Assembly: GCF_014863355.1 (NCBI RefSeq)
Contig: NZ_JACZEP010000001.1
Location: forward strand, 930,001-994,000
Origin: Aminobacter carboxidus
GTDB lineage: Bacteria; Pseudomonadota; Alphaproteobacteria; Rhizobiales; Rhizobiaceae
Direction: 5' to 3'
DNA: 64,000 nt
A program made the position numbers and the translations under genes. Shown piece by piece: positions 41,468 to 49,637 of the stretch (position 1 is the first letter of the stretch; each line of letters starts with the position of its first letter). Below the pieces are notes generated by a model. The model was not told the origin of the DNA, ran no database searches, and was given only the letters and a program-made list of their open reading frames with translations.

Positions 41468-42640
41468 CTAGTCCGCCGGCATCTTGCAGTCGGCAGCGTA
41501 GCTGTCGCTGTGCGCGGTCAGCACCTTGGTGTCGGTCTTGAGCACCATCTTGCCGTCCGCGCCCTTTTCCGCCTTGAGCGAGTACCAGTCCTGCACCGGG
41601 TGCTGGTTGGGGCCGAACTTGAACGAACCGCGCACCGACGGGATTTCCTGGCTCAGCAGCGCCTTGCGGAAGGCCGGCAGGTCGTCGACATTTGCCTTTT
41701 CAAGGCCGGTGCCGATCAAAAGTGCTGCGTCATAGCCTTGGGCGGCATAATAGGTGATCGGACGGTCGCCGAACTTGGCCTTCCAGGCCGCGACGAAGTC
41801 CTTGTTCACAGGATTGTCGAAGTCGTCGTTCCAGTGGCTGGTGACCTTCACGCCGAGCGCGGCGTCGCCGACGGCACCGACGATGACCTGGTCGAGGGAC
41901 GCCGGATGGACGACCATCGGGATGTCCTTGAGCAGGCCGGCCTGCTGGTACTGGCGCATGAAGGCGATGCCGAGGCCGCCCGGCTCGAACTCGTAGACGA
42001 CGTCGGGCTTGGCGGCGCGGATCTGTGCCATCTCGGCGGCGAAGTCGGTCTGGTCGAGGCCGGTATAGGTCTCGCCGACGACCTCTCCCTTGTAGAAGCG
42101 CTTGAAGGCGCCCATCGTTTCCTTGCCGGCCTGGTAGTTCGGCGCGATCAGGAAGGCCTTCTTGTAGCCGAGAGACTGGGCCAGCGCGCCGGCGCTCTCG
42201 CCCTGGCTGTCGTCCTGCCAGGAGCTGACGAAGTAGTTCGGGTGGCATTCCTTGCCGGCGAAGGTCGCGGACGCGGTGTTGGCGCTGACATAGATCGCAT
42301 CGCCGTCGAGAATATCGGGCAGGGCGGCGAAGGCGACGTTGGCGAACACCATGCCGGTGAACAGCTTGATGCCTTGCTCGGACAGCATCTTGTCGGCGAT
42401 CTGTTTGGCGTTGCCCGGCTTCAGGCTGTCGTCCTCGACAACCAGTTCGACGGCCTTGCCGCCAAGCTGTCCTTTGTTGGAGTCGATGGCCAACTGGAAG
42501 CCGTCGCGGATGTCCTGGCCGAGATAGCCGGCCGGACCCGAAAGCGTCGTGATCATGCCGATCTTGAGCGGGTCTTCGGCATAAGCCGCGCTGACCGACA
42601 GTGCCATGACGGCGGCCGACAAGATTCCCTTGAAATGCAT
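41468..42640 (-). CDS. Branched-chain-type ABC substrate-binding protein (paralogue 1)
   Basis: A 390-residue Peripla_BP_6 protein with signal peptide (cleavage after SAAYA, near residue 21). IGMITTLSGPAGYLGQDIRDGF is the family start; the C-terminus ends with a lone Cys (AADCKM) that can pair with the Cys in GKECHPNYF. It is closely related along its whole length to the binding protein at 52200-53363, which is next to LivHMGF; here no permease is adjacent. It should bind a small acid or aromatic for the same importer. Together the two paralogues flank the catabolic island in opposite orientation. Confidence 0.88.
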   Translation of the reverse strand: MHFKGILSAAVMALSVSAAYAEDPLKIGMITTLSGPAGYLGQDIRDGFQLAIDSNKGQLGGKAVELVVEDDSLKPGNAKQIADKMLSEQGIKLFTGMVFANVAFAALPDILDGDAIYVSANTASATFAGKECHPNYFVSSWQDDSQGESAGALAQSLGYKKAFLIAPNYQAGKETMGAFKRFYKGEVVGETYTGLDQTDFAAEMAQIRAAKPDVVYEFEPGGLGIAFMRQYQQAGLLKDIPMVVHPASLDQVIVGAVGDAALGVKVTSHWNDDFDNPVNKDFVAAWKAKFGDRPITYYAAQGYDAALLIGTGLEKANVDDLPAFRKALLSQEIPSVRGSFKFGPNQHPVQDWYSLKAEKGADGKMVLKTDTKVLTAHSDSYAADCKMPAD

Positions 42641-42917
42641 CAGATTTATTCCTCTTCCCCAAAATTCGCCTCCGCTCCGGCGCGGTGTGCTTGCCATTGC
42701 AGCGGACATTTCAAAGGGAGGTGCAGCGGGGCAGGCGGCGCGCTTCCACGGGGCTGGGGCATCAACGCGCCAGCTTTCCGGGGTAGAGACCGCAGGCAAC
42801 AGCTGCTCCTCCGCAGTGTTGTCCAATCGGCCAAGCTTGGCCCAACCAGCATTCCGGTAAATGGAAAACTCGTCATCCAGCCATGACGGGCGGGAATATC
42901 AATCGTGCAGCGATTAC

Positions 42918-43853
42918 TTATACGTCATGGCGCGCCAAGTCGGCGGCGGTCCGTCGAAGCGTTTCCACCAGCACTTCGGCAGCCGGCGACAGCCTCGCAT
43001 TGGTCCGGGTGGTGATGCCCATCGGCATGGCCGTGGCGCGCAAGGTTACCGGCAGTATGACGATGGCGCCGGCGGCGGCCTCGCGGCGCGCGACCTGGGC
43101 GGGAAACACGCCGAGATAGTCGGCGTCGATCAACAGCGCCCTGTTGGTCAGTAGCGAGACGGAATCCACCGCATGCGACGGCGGTTCCAGCCCTTCCTCG
43201 CGGAAGGCGATGTCGATCTGTCGGCGCAGGCTGGTCTCCTGCGGCGGCAGGATCCATTCCCAGCCGATCAGGTCGGCGAGGTTGAGCTGGCTGCGCTCGG
43301 CCAGCGGATGGCCGCGACGCGCCACGACACAGGCGATGTCGTCCATCAGCACCTCCTGGACGACATTCAGCCGATCGCGCTGTTCGGAGAGGCGCCCAAC
43401 CACCATGTCGAGTTCGCCGGCGCGCAGTGCCGGGATCAAGACGTCATTGGTGCCCTCGACGATCTTGACCACGAGCTTGGGCCGCTCCTTGCGCAGGCGG
43501 GCGATGGCCGTCGGCAGCAATTCGGCCGACGCCGACAGCAAGGTGCCTATGGCGACGCGCCCGCCGGTGCCGTCGCGCAGGTCGGCGAGATGTTCCTCGG
43601 CATGCGCCAGCTGGGTGATGACGAGGCGCGCGTGCTCGGCCAGCGTGTCGCCGAACATCGTCGGCACGACGCCACGATTGGTGCGGTCGAACAGCCTCGC
43701 CTTGGTCAATGCCTCGATTTCCTGCAGCGCCTTGGTCACCGCCGACTGGGTCATGTTCAGGCGCTTGGCGGCGCGCACCAGATTGCCCTCTTCGACGATT
43801 GCCACGACCATGCGCAGATGGCGGATGGTGAGACGGCTGGTGACGAGTTTCAT
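42918..43853 (-). CDS. LysR-family regulator of the monooxygenase/HOD operon
   Basis: A 311-residue LTTR. Residues about 8-67 form the winged helix (LRMVVAIVEEGNLVRAAKRLNMTQSAVTKALQEIEALTKARLFDRTNRG), followed by a PBP2-type effector domain similar to the GbpR/PcaQ/CbbR group that bind aromatic acids or sugars. It is divergent from the flavin monooxygenase gene with a 231-base gap containing a T-N11-A box close to its own start, so it most likely activates that operon in response to its substrate. ATG 43853. Confidence 0.88.
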   Translation of the reverse strand: MKLVTSRLTIRHLRMVVAIVEEGNLVRAAKRLNMTQSAVTKALQEIEALTKARLFDRTNRGVVPTMFGDTLAEHARLVITQLAHAEEHLADLRDGTGGRVAIGTLLSASAELLPTAIARLRKERPKLVVKIVEGTNDVLIPALRAGELDMVVGRLSEQRDRLNVVQEVLMDDIACVVARRGHPLAERSQLNLADLIGWEWILPPQETSLRRQIDIAFREEGLEPPSHAVDSVSLLTNRALLIDADYLGVFPAQVARREAAAGAIVILPVTLRATAMPMGITTRTNARLSPAAEVLVETLRRTAADLARHDV

Positions 43854-43891
43854 CGGAGCCTTGCCTTCAAGTCGTTTGCGTCCAAGTTGAT

Positions 43892-43912
43892 ATTCCAAAT
43901 CCTCATAGGAAT
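43892..43912. promoter_or_regulatory. LysR-type binding box
   Basis: ATTCC-N11-GGAAT, a perfect dyad with the T-N11-A core typical of LysR regulators, in the divergent region between the LysR gene and the monooxygenase gene, 39 bases from the LysR start. Assignment to the adjacent regulator is by position. Confidence 0.6.
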
Positions 43913-44084
43913 TTCCAGAGAATTCACTTGTCTGAATGTCCAATCACTGGAAACTTGCCGTGAGGAGGCGTGTTGGCGGTGCGGGGCGTTGCCAGCGCGC
44001 GGAGGCATTTCGGCTCGAGTCGCCTCGTTGCGGCCGGGCCCCAGACGTCGGCAGGATTTGCCGCACGGGGAGGACAACCCAGAC

Positions 44085-45242
44085 ATGACCGAGAGAACCG
44101 GAGCCGGGCGCCACGCGGAGATCGCAGGCGCTGGAATTGGCGGCCTGACCACGGCTGCCGCATTGGCCCAGCGTGGCTGGTCGGTGACAGTGCATGAGCG
44201 CGCGCCGAACCTGCGCACCTTCGGCGCCGGCATCTACATCTGGAGCAACGGTCTGCGCGTGTTGAAGGCGATCGGCGCCTATGAGCAGGCCGTCGTCGGC
44301 GCCCATATCGGACCGCAGTTCCATACTCGCGACCACCACAACACCACGATGGAGGAAATCCCCATCAACGCTCAGGGTGACGCCAGGCTGATCACCATCC
44401 TGCGCGAGCAGCTGATCAATTCACTGGTCGACACCTGCCGCCGCAGCGGTGTCGAGATCATGACCAATTCGGAAGCGGTGGGCGCGACGTCAGAGGGCGA
44501 GTTGCTGCTGGCCGACGGTGCGCGACGCAAGGCCGACCTCGTCGTCGGCGCCGATGGTATCAACTCAAAGGTGCGCGACTCGCTCGACCTGATGATGTAC
44601 CGCAAGCATCTCGGCTATGGCGCGATCCGCATGCTGATCGGCCGCGACGATGCCGATGTGCCGGCAGAGGACCGCGACCGCTACATCGAATATTTCACCG
44701 GCACCCGTCGTATTCTCTACACCCCGGCCAGCGCCACCGACCTCTATGTCGCGCTGTGCTGCGCCGCCGATGACGCTGCCGCGCTCAAGGTTCCGGCCGA
44801 CCGGGCGCTGTGGACCGAATCCTTTCCGCATCTCGCCCATCTTGTCTCGCGTTTTGGAGACGCCGGTCGTTGGGATGCGTTCGAGGTGGTCAAGCTCAAG
44901 AAGTGGAGCAAGGGTCGCGCGGCGATCCTGGGCGATGCAACGCATGCCATGCCGCCTTATCTCGGGCAGGGCGGCGGCTGTGCGCTGATGAACGGCCTTG
45001 GGCTCGCCGCCGCCGTTGCAAATGCGGCCGACATCGAGCAGGCGCTGGCTGCCTGGGAAGAGCGCGAACGGCCGATCACCGAGCACACCCAGGACACCGC
45101 CGAACGCCTCGGGGACATGAATTTCTGGCCTGACGATCTGCGCTCGCAAGTGATGAAGATTACCGGCAAGAGCCGCGAACTCGGCGCTGAGCGCATGAAG
45201 ACTGCTCGTCATGCGCCGACCGCCACCGAGCCGCTTGCGTGA
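44085..45242 (+). CDS. FAD-dependent class A monooxygenase (PqsH/salicylate-hydroxylase-like)
   Basis: A 385-residue single-component flavoprotein hydroxylase. The dinucleotide motif GAGIGG is at 15-20, the NAD(P)H/FAD DG motif at 155-158 (GADG), and the FAD ribityl motif GDATHAMPP at 283-291. Such enzymes hydroxylate phenols, anthranilates or 4-quinolones (PqsH-type) using NAD(P)H and O2. It is the first gene of a three-gene operon with a HOD-like ring-cleaving dioxygenase and a formamidase-like hydrolase, which suggests 3-hydroxylation of a 4(1H)-quinolone. An alternative in the same context is anthranilate 3-hydroxylation. ATG 44085 behind GGGGAGG. Confidence 0.85.
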   Translation: MTERTGAGRHAEIAGAGIGGLTTAAALAQRGWSVTVHERAPNLRTFGAGIYIWSNGLRVLKAIGAYEQAVVGAHIGPQFHTRDHHNTTMEEIPINAQGDARLITILREQLINSLVDTCRRSGVEIMTNSEAVGATSEGELLLADGARRKADLVVGADGINSKVRDSLDLMMYRKHLGYGAIRMLIGRDDADVPAEDRDRYIEYFTGTRRILYTPASATDLYVALCCAADDAAALKVPADRALWTESFPHLAHLVSRFGDAGRWDAFEVVKLKKWSKGRAAILGDATHAMPPYLGQGGGCALMNGLGLAAAVANAADIEQALAAWEERERPITEHTQDTAERLGDMNFWPDDLRSQVMKITGKSRELGAERMKTARHAPTATEPLA

Positions 45243-45288
45243 CCAGTGAAAATCGGGCGCGAAGCGCCCCAGATTTCGGAGACCTCAG

Positions 45289-46077
45289 ATGAAATCCATC
45301 CAGATCGGCGCCAACACGCTTTCTTATGACGAGGCCGGCGAGGGCGAGGTGCTGCTGCTTCTGTCGGGCTGGTGCCAGGACCACCGCCTGTTCAAGACGC
45401 TGGCGCCCGAGCTTGCCAGGACCCATCGCGTCATTCGCCTGGACTGGCGCGGCCATGGCGAGCACCGAGAACATGACGGCGACTTCACCGTCGACGACCA
45501 GGCGTCCGACGTCGTCGCCTTCCTCGACAAGATGAACATCGACAGGCTGGTGCCGGTCTCGACCTCGCATGGCGGCTGGGCCAACATCGAGGTGACCGAC
45601 CGTCTGGGGGTGGCGCGCATCCCGCGTACCGTCGTCATCGACTGGATCCAGACCACGCCGAACGAAGACTTCTTCCGCATGATCGACCACATCCAGGATC
45701 GCACAAACTGGGAGAATGGCCGCGGCGATTTCTTCAACTATTGGATCGGCGACACCGAGAACCAGGACATCGTCAATCACGTCAACAACGAGATGGCCAA
45801 ATACAGCTTCGAAATGTGGGCGCGGTCCGGCCGCGAGATCGGCAAGGCCTATCGCAAATGGGGCAATCCGATGCAGCGCATGGCAGCACTCAAGGACAAG
45901 CGTCCGATCACCCACATCTATTCGCAGCCCTTCGAGCCCGAATATGCCCAGGCGCAGCTCGATTTCGCCGCCGGCAACGACTGGTACCAGCCCAACAAGC
46001 TGCCCGGCAGGACGCACTTCCCGACGCTCGAGCAGCCCAAGGTGGTGGCCGACACCATCCGTGCTTTCGTCGCCTGA
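45289..46077 (+). CDS. Cofactor-free 2,4-dioxygenase, HOD/QDO-like (alpha/beta-hydrolase fold)
   Basis: A 262-residue protein strongly resembling 1H-3-hydroxy-4-oxoquinaldine 2,4-dioxygenase. Matching blocks include GWCQDHRLFK (27-36), DWRGHG, PVSTSHGGW (nucleophile-elbow S93, H94), VIDW with D118, WARSGREIGKAY, HIYSQPFEPEY and GRTHFP with H243. In HOD the His/Asp dyad deprotonates the 3-hydroxy-4-quinolone, which reacts with O2 without metal or flavin, releasing CO and an N-acylanthranilate. H243 and D118 are in the expected places. The conserved SQPxEPEY block argues against a plain esterase. RBS GGAG ten bases before the ATG; it follows the monooxygenase by 46 bases. Confidence 0.85.
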   Translation: MKSIQIGANTLSYDEAGEGEVLLLLSGWCQDHRLFKTLAPELARTHRVIRLDWRGHGEHREHDGDFTVDDQASDVVAFLDKMNIDRLVPVSTSHGGWANIEVTDRLGVARIPRTVVIDWIQTTPNEDFFRMIDHIQDRTNWENGRGDFFNYWIGDTENQDIVNHVNNEMAKYSFEMWARSGREIGKAYRKWGNPMQRMAALKDKRPITHIYSQPFEPEYAQAQLDFAAGNDWYQPNKLPGRTHFPTLEQPKVVADTIRAFVA

Positions 46078-46089
46078 CAGGAGTGGCGC

Positions 46090-46959
46090 ATGAGCGTGCT
46101 TGCCGAAGAAGCCAACTGGCCGCGTGACGTCCTCGACCGCGACTATGGCGCGCGGGCTTCCGTGACGCCTGAGGTCTTCGAGGCGGCGATGGGTGACTAC
46201 CGAAGCCGCTCCGTCGAGATGCGGGACCATGCCACGCATCTCGACGTCGTCTATGACGAGCAGAGCGGCCAGACGATCGATATCTATGGCACCTCAGGCG
46301 AGCCGCGGCCGGTCTTCGTCTTCGTCCATGGCGGCTACTGGCGCATGCTGTCCAAGCACGATTCATCCTTCATGGCGGCGATGCTGGCCAAGAATGGCAT
46401 CGCCACCGCCGTGGTCGATTACCGGCTGGCGCCCGAGGCGTCGCTCGACGAGATCGTGCGCGAGGTGAGGGCAGCGATCGGCTTCTTGTGGAAGAAAGGC
46501 CGATCGTTCGGCATCGATCCCGAACGCATTCATGTCGGCGGCAGCTCCGCCGGTGGGCACCTGACGGGGGCCGTGCTCTCGGGCGGCTGGCACGTCGAGG
46601 CTGGCGTGCCGGAAGATGTCATCAAGGGGGCGCTGCCGATCAGCGGCCTGTTCCATCTTGCGCCGATTGCAAGATCGTTCGTGCAGGACTGGATCAAGCT
46701 TGACGAGGCGGCGGTCGAACGGCTGAGCCCGGCGGCGAACCTGCCACGGATCGGCTGCCAGATCGTCGTTGCCTATGCCGATGGCGAGCCTGACGGCTTC
46801 CGGCGGCAGTCGACCGCATATGACCAGATGTGGCGCGAGGCGGGCTTTGCCTCGCAACTGATGGAAATCCCCGCCCGCAACCATTTCGACGTGCTGTTCG
46901 ACCTTGCCTCCGAGGATAGTGTCCTGTCGCAGGCGTTGCTCCGCCTGATCAAGGGCTGA
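46090..46959 (+). CDS. Alpha/beta hydrolase, kynurenine formamidase-like
   Basis: A 289-residue hydrolase of the HSL/BD-FAE group with the HGGYW motif at 80-84 that is typical of arylformamidases (oxyanion hole). Nucleophile S153 is in GGSSAGG, the acid is probably D231 and the base H265 (RNHFDVLF). Known relatives deformylate N-formylkynurenine. After a HOD-type cleavage the expected product is N-formyl- or N-acyl-anthranilate, so this enzyme plausibly frees the anthranilate. It is 12 bases after the dioxygenase gene with its own GGAG site. Confidence 0.85.
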   Translation: MSVLAEEANWPRDVLDRDYGARASVTPEVFEAAMGDYRSRSVEMRDHATHLDVVYDEQSGQTIDIYGTSGEPRPVFVFVHGGYWRMLSKHDSSFMAAMLAKNGIATAVVDYRLAPEASLDEIVREVRAAIGFLWKKGRSFGIDPERIHVGGSSAGGHLTGAVLSGGWHVEAGVPEDVIKGALPISGLFHLAPIARSFVQDWIKLDEAAVERLSPAANLPRIGCQIVVAYADGEPDGFRRQSTAYDQMWREAGFASQLMEIPARNHFDVLFDLASEDSVLSQALLRLIKG

Positions 46960-47060
46960 GCAATTTCAGGACAAGTGCGCAGCGGTTTTCCGTCCGGAAT
47001 TGCGCAAAAACAGGAGCATGGAGTTGTTCCGCGATTCGAAGAAAAGCGTAGCCGCTCTAT
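46958..47060. repeat. Dispersed rhizobial-type intergenic repeat, copy 2
   Basis: It shares the core GCGGTTTTCCGTCCGGAATT, the GAGCAA start, the GCGATTCGAAGAAA segment and the GCTCTA end with the copy at 1573-1646; about 30 extra bases (CAAAAACAGGAGCATGGAG-like) lie in the middle. It sits between the convergent hydrolase and LysR genes and overlaps the hydrolase stop codon. Confidence 0.7.
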
Positions 47061-47063
47061 GCG

Positions 47064-47975
47064 TCAGTTGGCTTCGCGTGGCGTCAGTTGTTGGGCATAG
47101 CGGCGCACCACGCCGGCAAAGGCCGAGACGGCAGGCGACACCGAGCGCCCGGTGGCGTGGATCAGCGACACCTCGCGCGAGATGGTGGGCTCGGCCAAGG
47201 GCTTGCCGGCGACCTTCCTGAAACGCGCCGCCGCCAGCGCATAGGTGGGCAGGACGGCAATGCCGAGGCCTGCCTCGACAAGGGCGATCGCCGTTGTCAC
47301 CTGCGTCACCTCATAGGCCGGCTTGAATGGGATCTGCGCCATTTCGAAGCCGACTTCGACGAGCAGCCGGATGCCGCTGTCGCGCGTCAGCGTGATCAAC
47401 GGCTGTTCCGCCAGAGCGGCCCATTTGACGGTCTCCGCCCCATGAAACGGGCTGTCGTGGTCGCAGAACAGCATCAGGCTGTCGCGCACCAGAGACAGCC
47501 GCTCGATGCCGTCCTCAGCAGGCGAGAAGGTGCCGAGGCCGCAATCGGCCTGGCCGCTGCGCACGCTTTCGACGATCTGCTCGGTGCCGACGTCGGCGAG
47601 TTGCACCGATATGCCGGGATAACTCTTCTGGAACTCGGCGATGGCCTGCGGCAGCACGACCGAGGCGAGCAGCGGCGGGGCGGCAATGCGCAGGCGTCCG
47701 CGCCGGCGTTCCGCCAGCATGTGCACGCCCTCGACGGCATGCTCCAGTTCCTCGATCACCTTGGTTGCCGAGTTCTGGAACTCGCGTCCCGCATCGGTCA
47801 GTTCGACCCGGCGCGTGGTGCGGTCGAACAGGCGCACCGACAATTCCGCTTCGAGATCACGGATTGCCTGCGACAGCGCCGGCTGCGCGGTTCCAAGCCG
47901 CTTCGAGGCGCGCGAAAAACTGCCGAGCTCGGCGACCGCCAGGAACTGCTGGATTTGCTTGATCGTGATCTTCAC
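47064..47975 (-). CDS. LysR-family regulator of the 3HAO operon
   Basis: A 303-residue LTTR: helix-turn-helix at about 4-62 (IQQFLAVAELGSFSRASKRLGTAQPALSQAIRDLEAELSVRLFDRTTRR), then the effector domain (AAPPLLASVVLPQAIAEFQKSYPGISVQL, GLGIAVLPTYALA). It starts with GTG 47975 behind GGAGACC. It is divergent from the aldehyde dehydrogenase operon; the gap contains an AT-rich palindrome. The window thus has two related LysR units, one per half of the proposed pathway. Confidence 0.88.
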   Translation of the reverse strand: MKITIKQIQQFLAVAELGSFSRASKRLGTAQPALSQAIRDLEAELSVRLFDRTTRRVELTDAGREFQNSATKVIEELEHAVEGVHMLAERRRGRLRIAAPPLLASVVLPQAIAEFQKSYPGISVQLADVGTEQIVESVRSGQADCGLGTFSPAEDGIERLSLVRDSLMLFCDHDSPFHGAETVKWAALAEQPLITLTRDSGIRLLVEVGFEMAQIPFKPAYEVTQVTTAIALVEAGLGIAVLPTYALAAARFRKVAGKPLAEPTISREVSLIHATGRSVSPAVSAFAGVVRRYAQQLTPREAN

Positions 47976-48045
47976 GGCGGTCTCCGCGGCGCAGGCTTGG
48001 ACGGCTTGGCCATTTCGTCGCTAACTTATACAGAAAACAGTCTTA

Positions 48046-48060
48046 ATTTATCAGATAAAT
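48046..48060. promoter_or_regulatory. AT-rich palindrome in the LysR/aldehyde dehydrogenase divergent region
   Basis: ATTTATC-A-GATAAAT, perfect seven-base arms, in the AT-rich patch (about 48020-48080) that should hold both divergent promoters. It is probably a regulator-binding site; the protein is not identified. Confidence 0.45.
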
Positions 48061-48165
48061 CCATCTTGTCGATATAATGGTTTCCGCCGATGTTGGCACC
48101 AAGACGGCACGGGCCGCTGCCCGGCGCTGTCGAATTTAATGCCAATTGCGAAGCCGAGGCGCCCG

Positions 48166-49599
48166 ATGTCCAACTACCCCGATCTTCAGCTCTATATCGG
48201 TGGCGCCTGGCGGCGGACTGCGGAAACGCTGCCCGTCATCAACCCGGCCGACGAGAGCGTGATCGGCGCCGTTCCTGTGGCCTCCACCGGAGATCTCGAT
48301 GCGGCCCTCGAAGCCGCCGAGCGCGGCTTTGCCGTCTGGCGCAAGACCTCGCCCGCCCGCCGCGCCGAGGTGCTGCGCAAGGCGGCAGCACTTCTGCGCG
48401 AGCGCATCGACGAGGTCGCCAGGGATATCACCCGCGAGCACGGCAAGCCGTTCCAGCAGGCCCGGCTCGAAGTCATTCGCGGCGCCGAGTTCTTCGAATG
48501 GGACGCCGGCGAAGCCCAACGCACCTATGGTCGCGTCATCCCTAGCGAGCCGGGCATCCGCTACATCGTCCATCACCAGCCGATCGGCACGGTGGCGGCA
48601 TTTTCGCCGTGGAACTTCCCGATGAGCCAGCCGGCGCGCAAGATCGCCGGTGCCTTGGCCGCCGGCTGCTCGATCATCATCAAGGCGGCGGAAGAGACGC
48701 CTGCCGGCTGCCTGCACATTGCGCGGGCCTTCCATGATGCCGGCCTTCCCGCCGGCGTGCTCAACCTCGTCTTCGGCATTCCGGCGCAGATTTCCGAGTA
48801 TCTCATCCCGCAGGAGCAGGTTCGCCTGATCGCCTTCACTGGCTCGACCGCCGTCGGCAGGACCTTGACCGGCCTTGCCTCCCGCTACGTGAAGCCGACG
48901 CTGATGGAACTCGGTGGCCATGCACCTGTGATCGTTTGCGACGACGCCGATCCGGTGAAGGCCGGCATCGCCTCGGCCATCCGCAAGGTCCGCAATTCCG
49001 GCCAGGTCTGCACCTCGCCGACCCGCTTCTTCGTCCATGAGAGCGTCTACAAGTCGTTCACCGAAGCTTTCATCGAGCGTGCCCGCGCCGTAAGGGTCGG
49101 CAATGGTCTGGAAGAGGGGGTCGAGATGGGCCCGGTGGCCAATCATCGCCGCGTCGAGGCCATGGAAATGCTGGTCGCCGACGCCGTCTCGAAGGGCGCC
49201 AAGTTGCTGCTTGGTGGCGAGCGGCCCCGCAATAGCGGCTATTTCTATCCGCCGACGATCCTCGCCGACCTGCCCGACGATGCTCGTGTCATGCGCGAAG
49301 AGCCGTTCGGCCCGCTGGCGGTGATCAATCCCGTCTCCTCGCTCGAGGAGGCGATCGAAAAGGCCAATGGCGTGCCTTTCGGCCTCGCTGCCTATGCCTT
49401 CACCAACTCGGCCGCCAATGTCGACCAGATCACCGACGATCTGGAAGCCGGCAACGTCTCGATCAACACGCTGGAGGCCTCGGTCGCCGAGACGCCATTC
49501 GGCGGCGTCAAGGAAAGCGGCTTCGGCCGCGAGGGCGGCGTCGAAGGCATCTTGCACTACATGGTGGCCAAGAACGTCTCGCACCGCATGGCAATCTAG
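48166..49599 (+). CDS. NAD(P)-dependent aldehyde dehydrogenase
   Basis: A 477-residue ALDH of the succinate-semialdehyde/hydroxymuconic-semialdehyde type. Catalytic C282 (NSGQVCTSPTR), general base E248 (MELGGHAP), oxyanion N150 (SPWNFP) and FTGSTAVGR for the cofactor are intact. In context it could oxidise the ring-opened semialdehyde made by the 3HAO two genes downstream (ACMS, or aminomuconic semialdehyde after decarboxylation); succinate semialdehyde dehydrogenase is the generic alternative. I chose ATG 48166 (GAGG eight bases upstream) over ATG 48139. Confidence 0.85.
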   Translation: MSNYPDLQLYIGGAWRRTAETLPVINPADESVIGAVPVASTGDLDAALEAAERGFAVWRKTSPARRAEVLRKAAALLRERIDEVARDITREHGKPFQQARLEVIRGAEFFEWDAGEAQRTYGRVIPSEPGIRYIVHHQPIGTVAAFSPWNFPMSQPARKIAGALAAGCSIIIKAAEETPAGCLHIARAFHDAGLPAGVLNLVFGIPAQISEYLIPQEQVRLIAFTGSTAVGRTLTGLASRYVKPTLMELGGHAPVIVCDDADPVKAGIASAIRKVRNSGQVCTSPTRFFVHESVYKSFTEAFIERARAVRVGNGLEEGVEMGPVANHRRVEAMEMLVADAVSKGAKLLLGGERPRNSGYFYPPTILADLPDDARVMREEPFGPLAVINPVSSLEEAIEKANGVPFGLAAYAFTNSAANVDQITDDLEAGNVSINTLEASVAETPFGGVKESGFGREGGVEGILHYMVAKNVSHRMAI

Positions 49600-49637
49600 C
49601 CGAAGCCCGCAATCGCCTCCTAAAGGTTCGCAATTCG

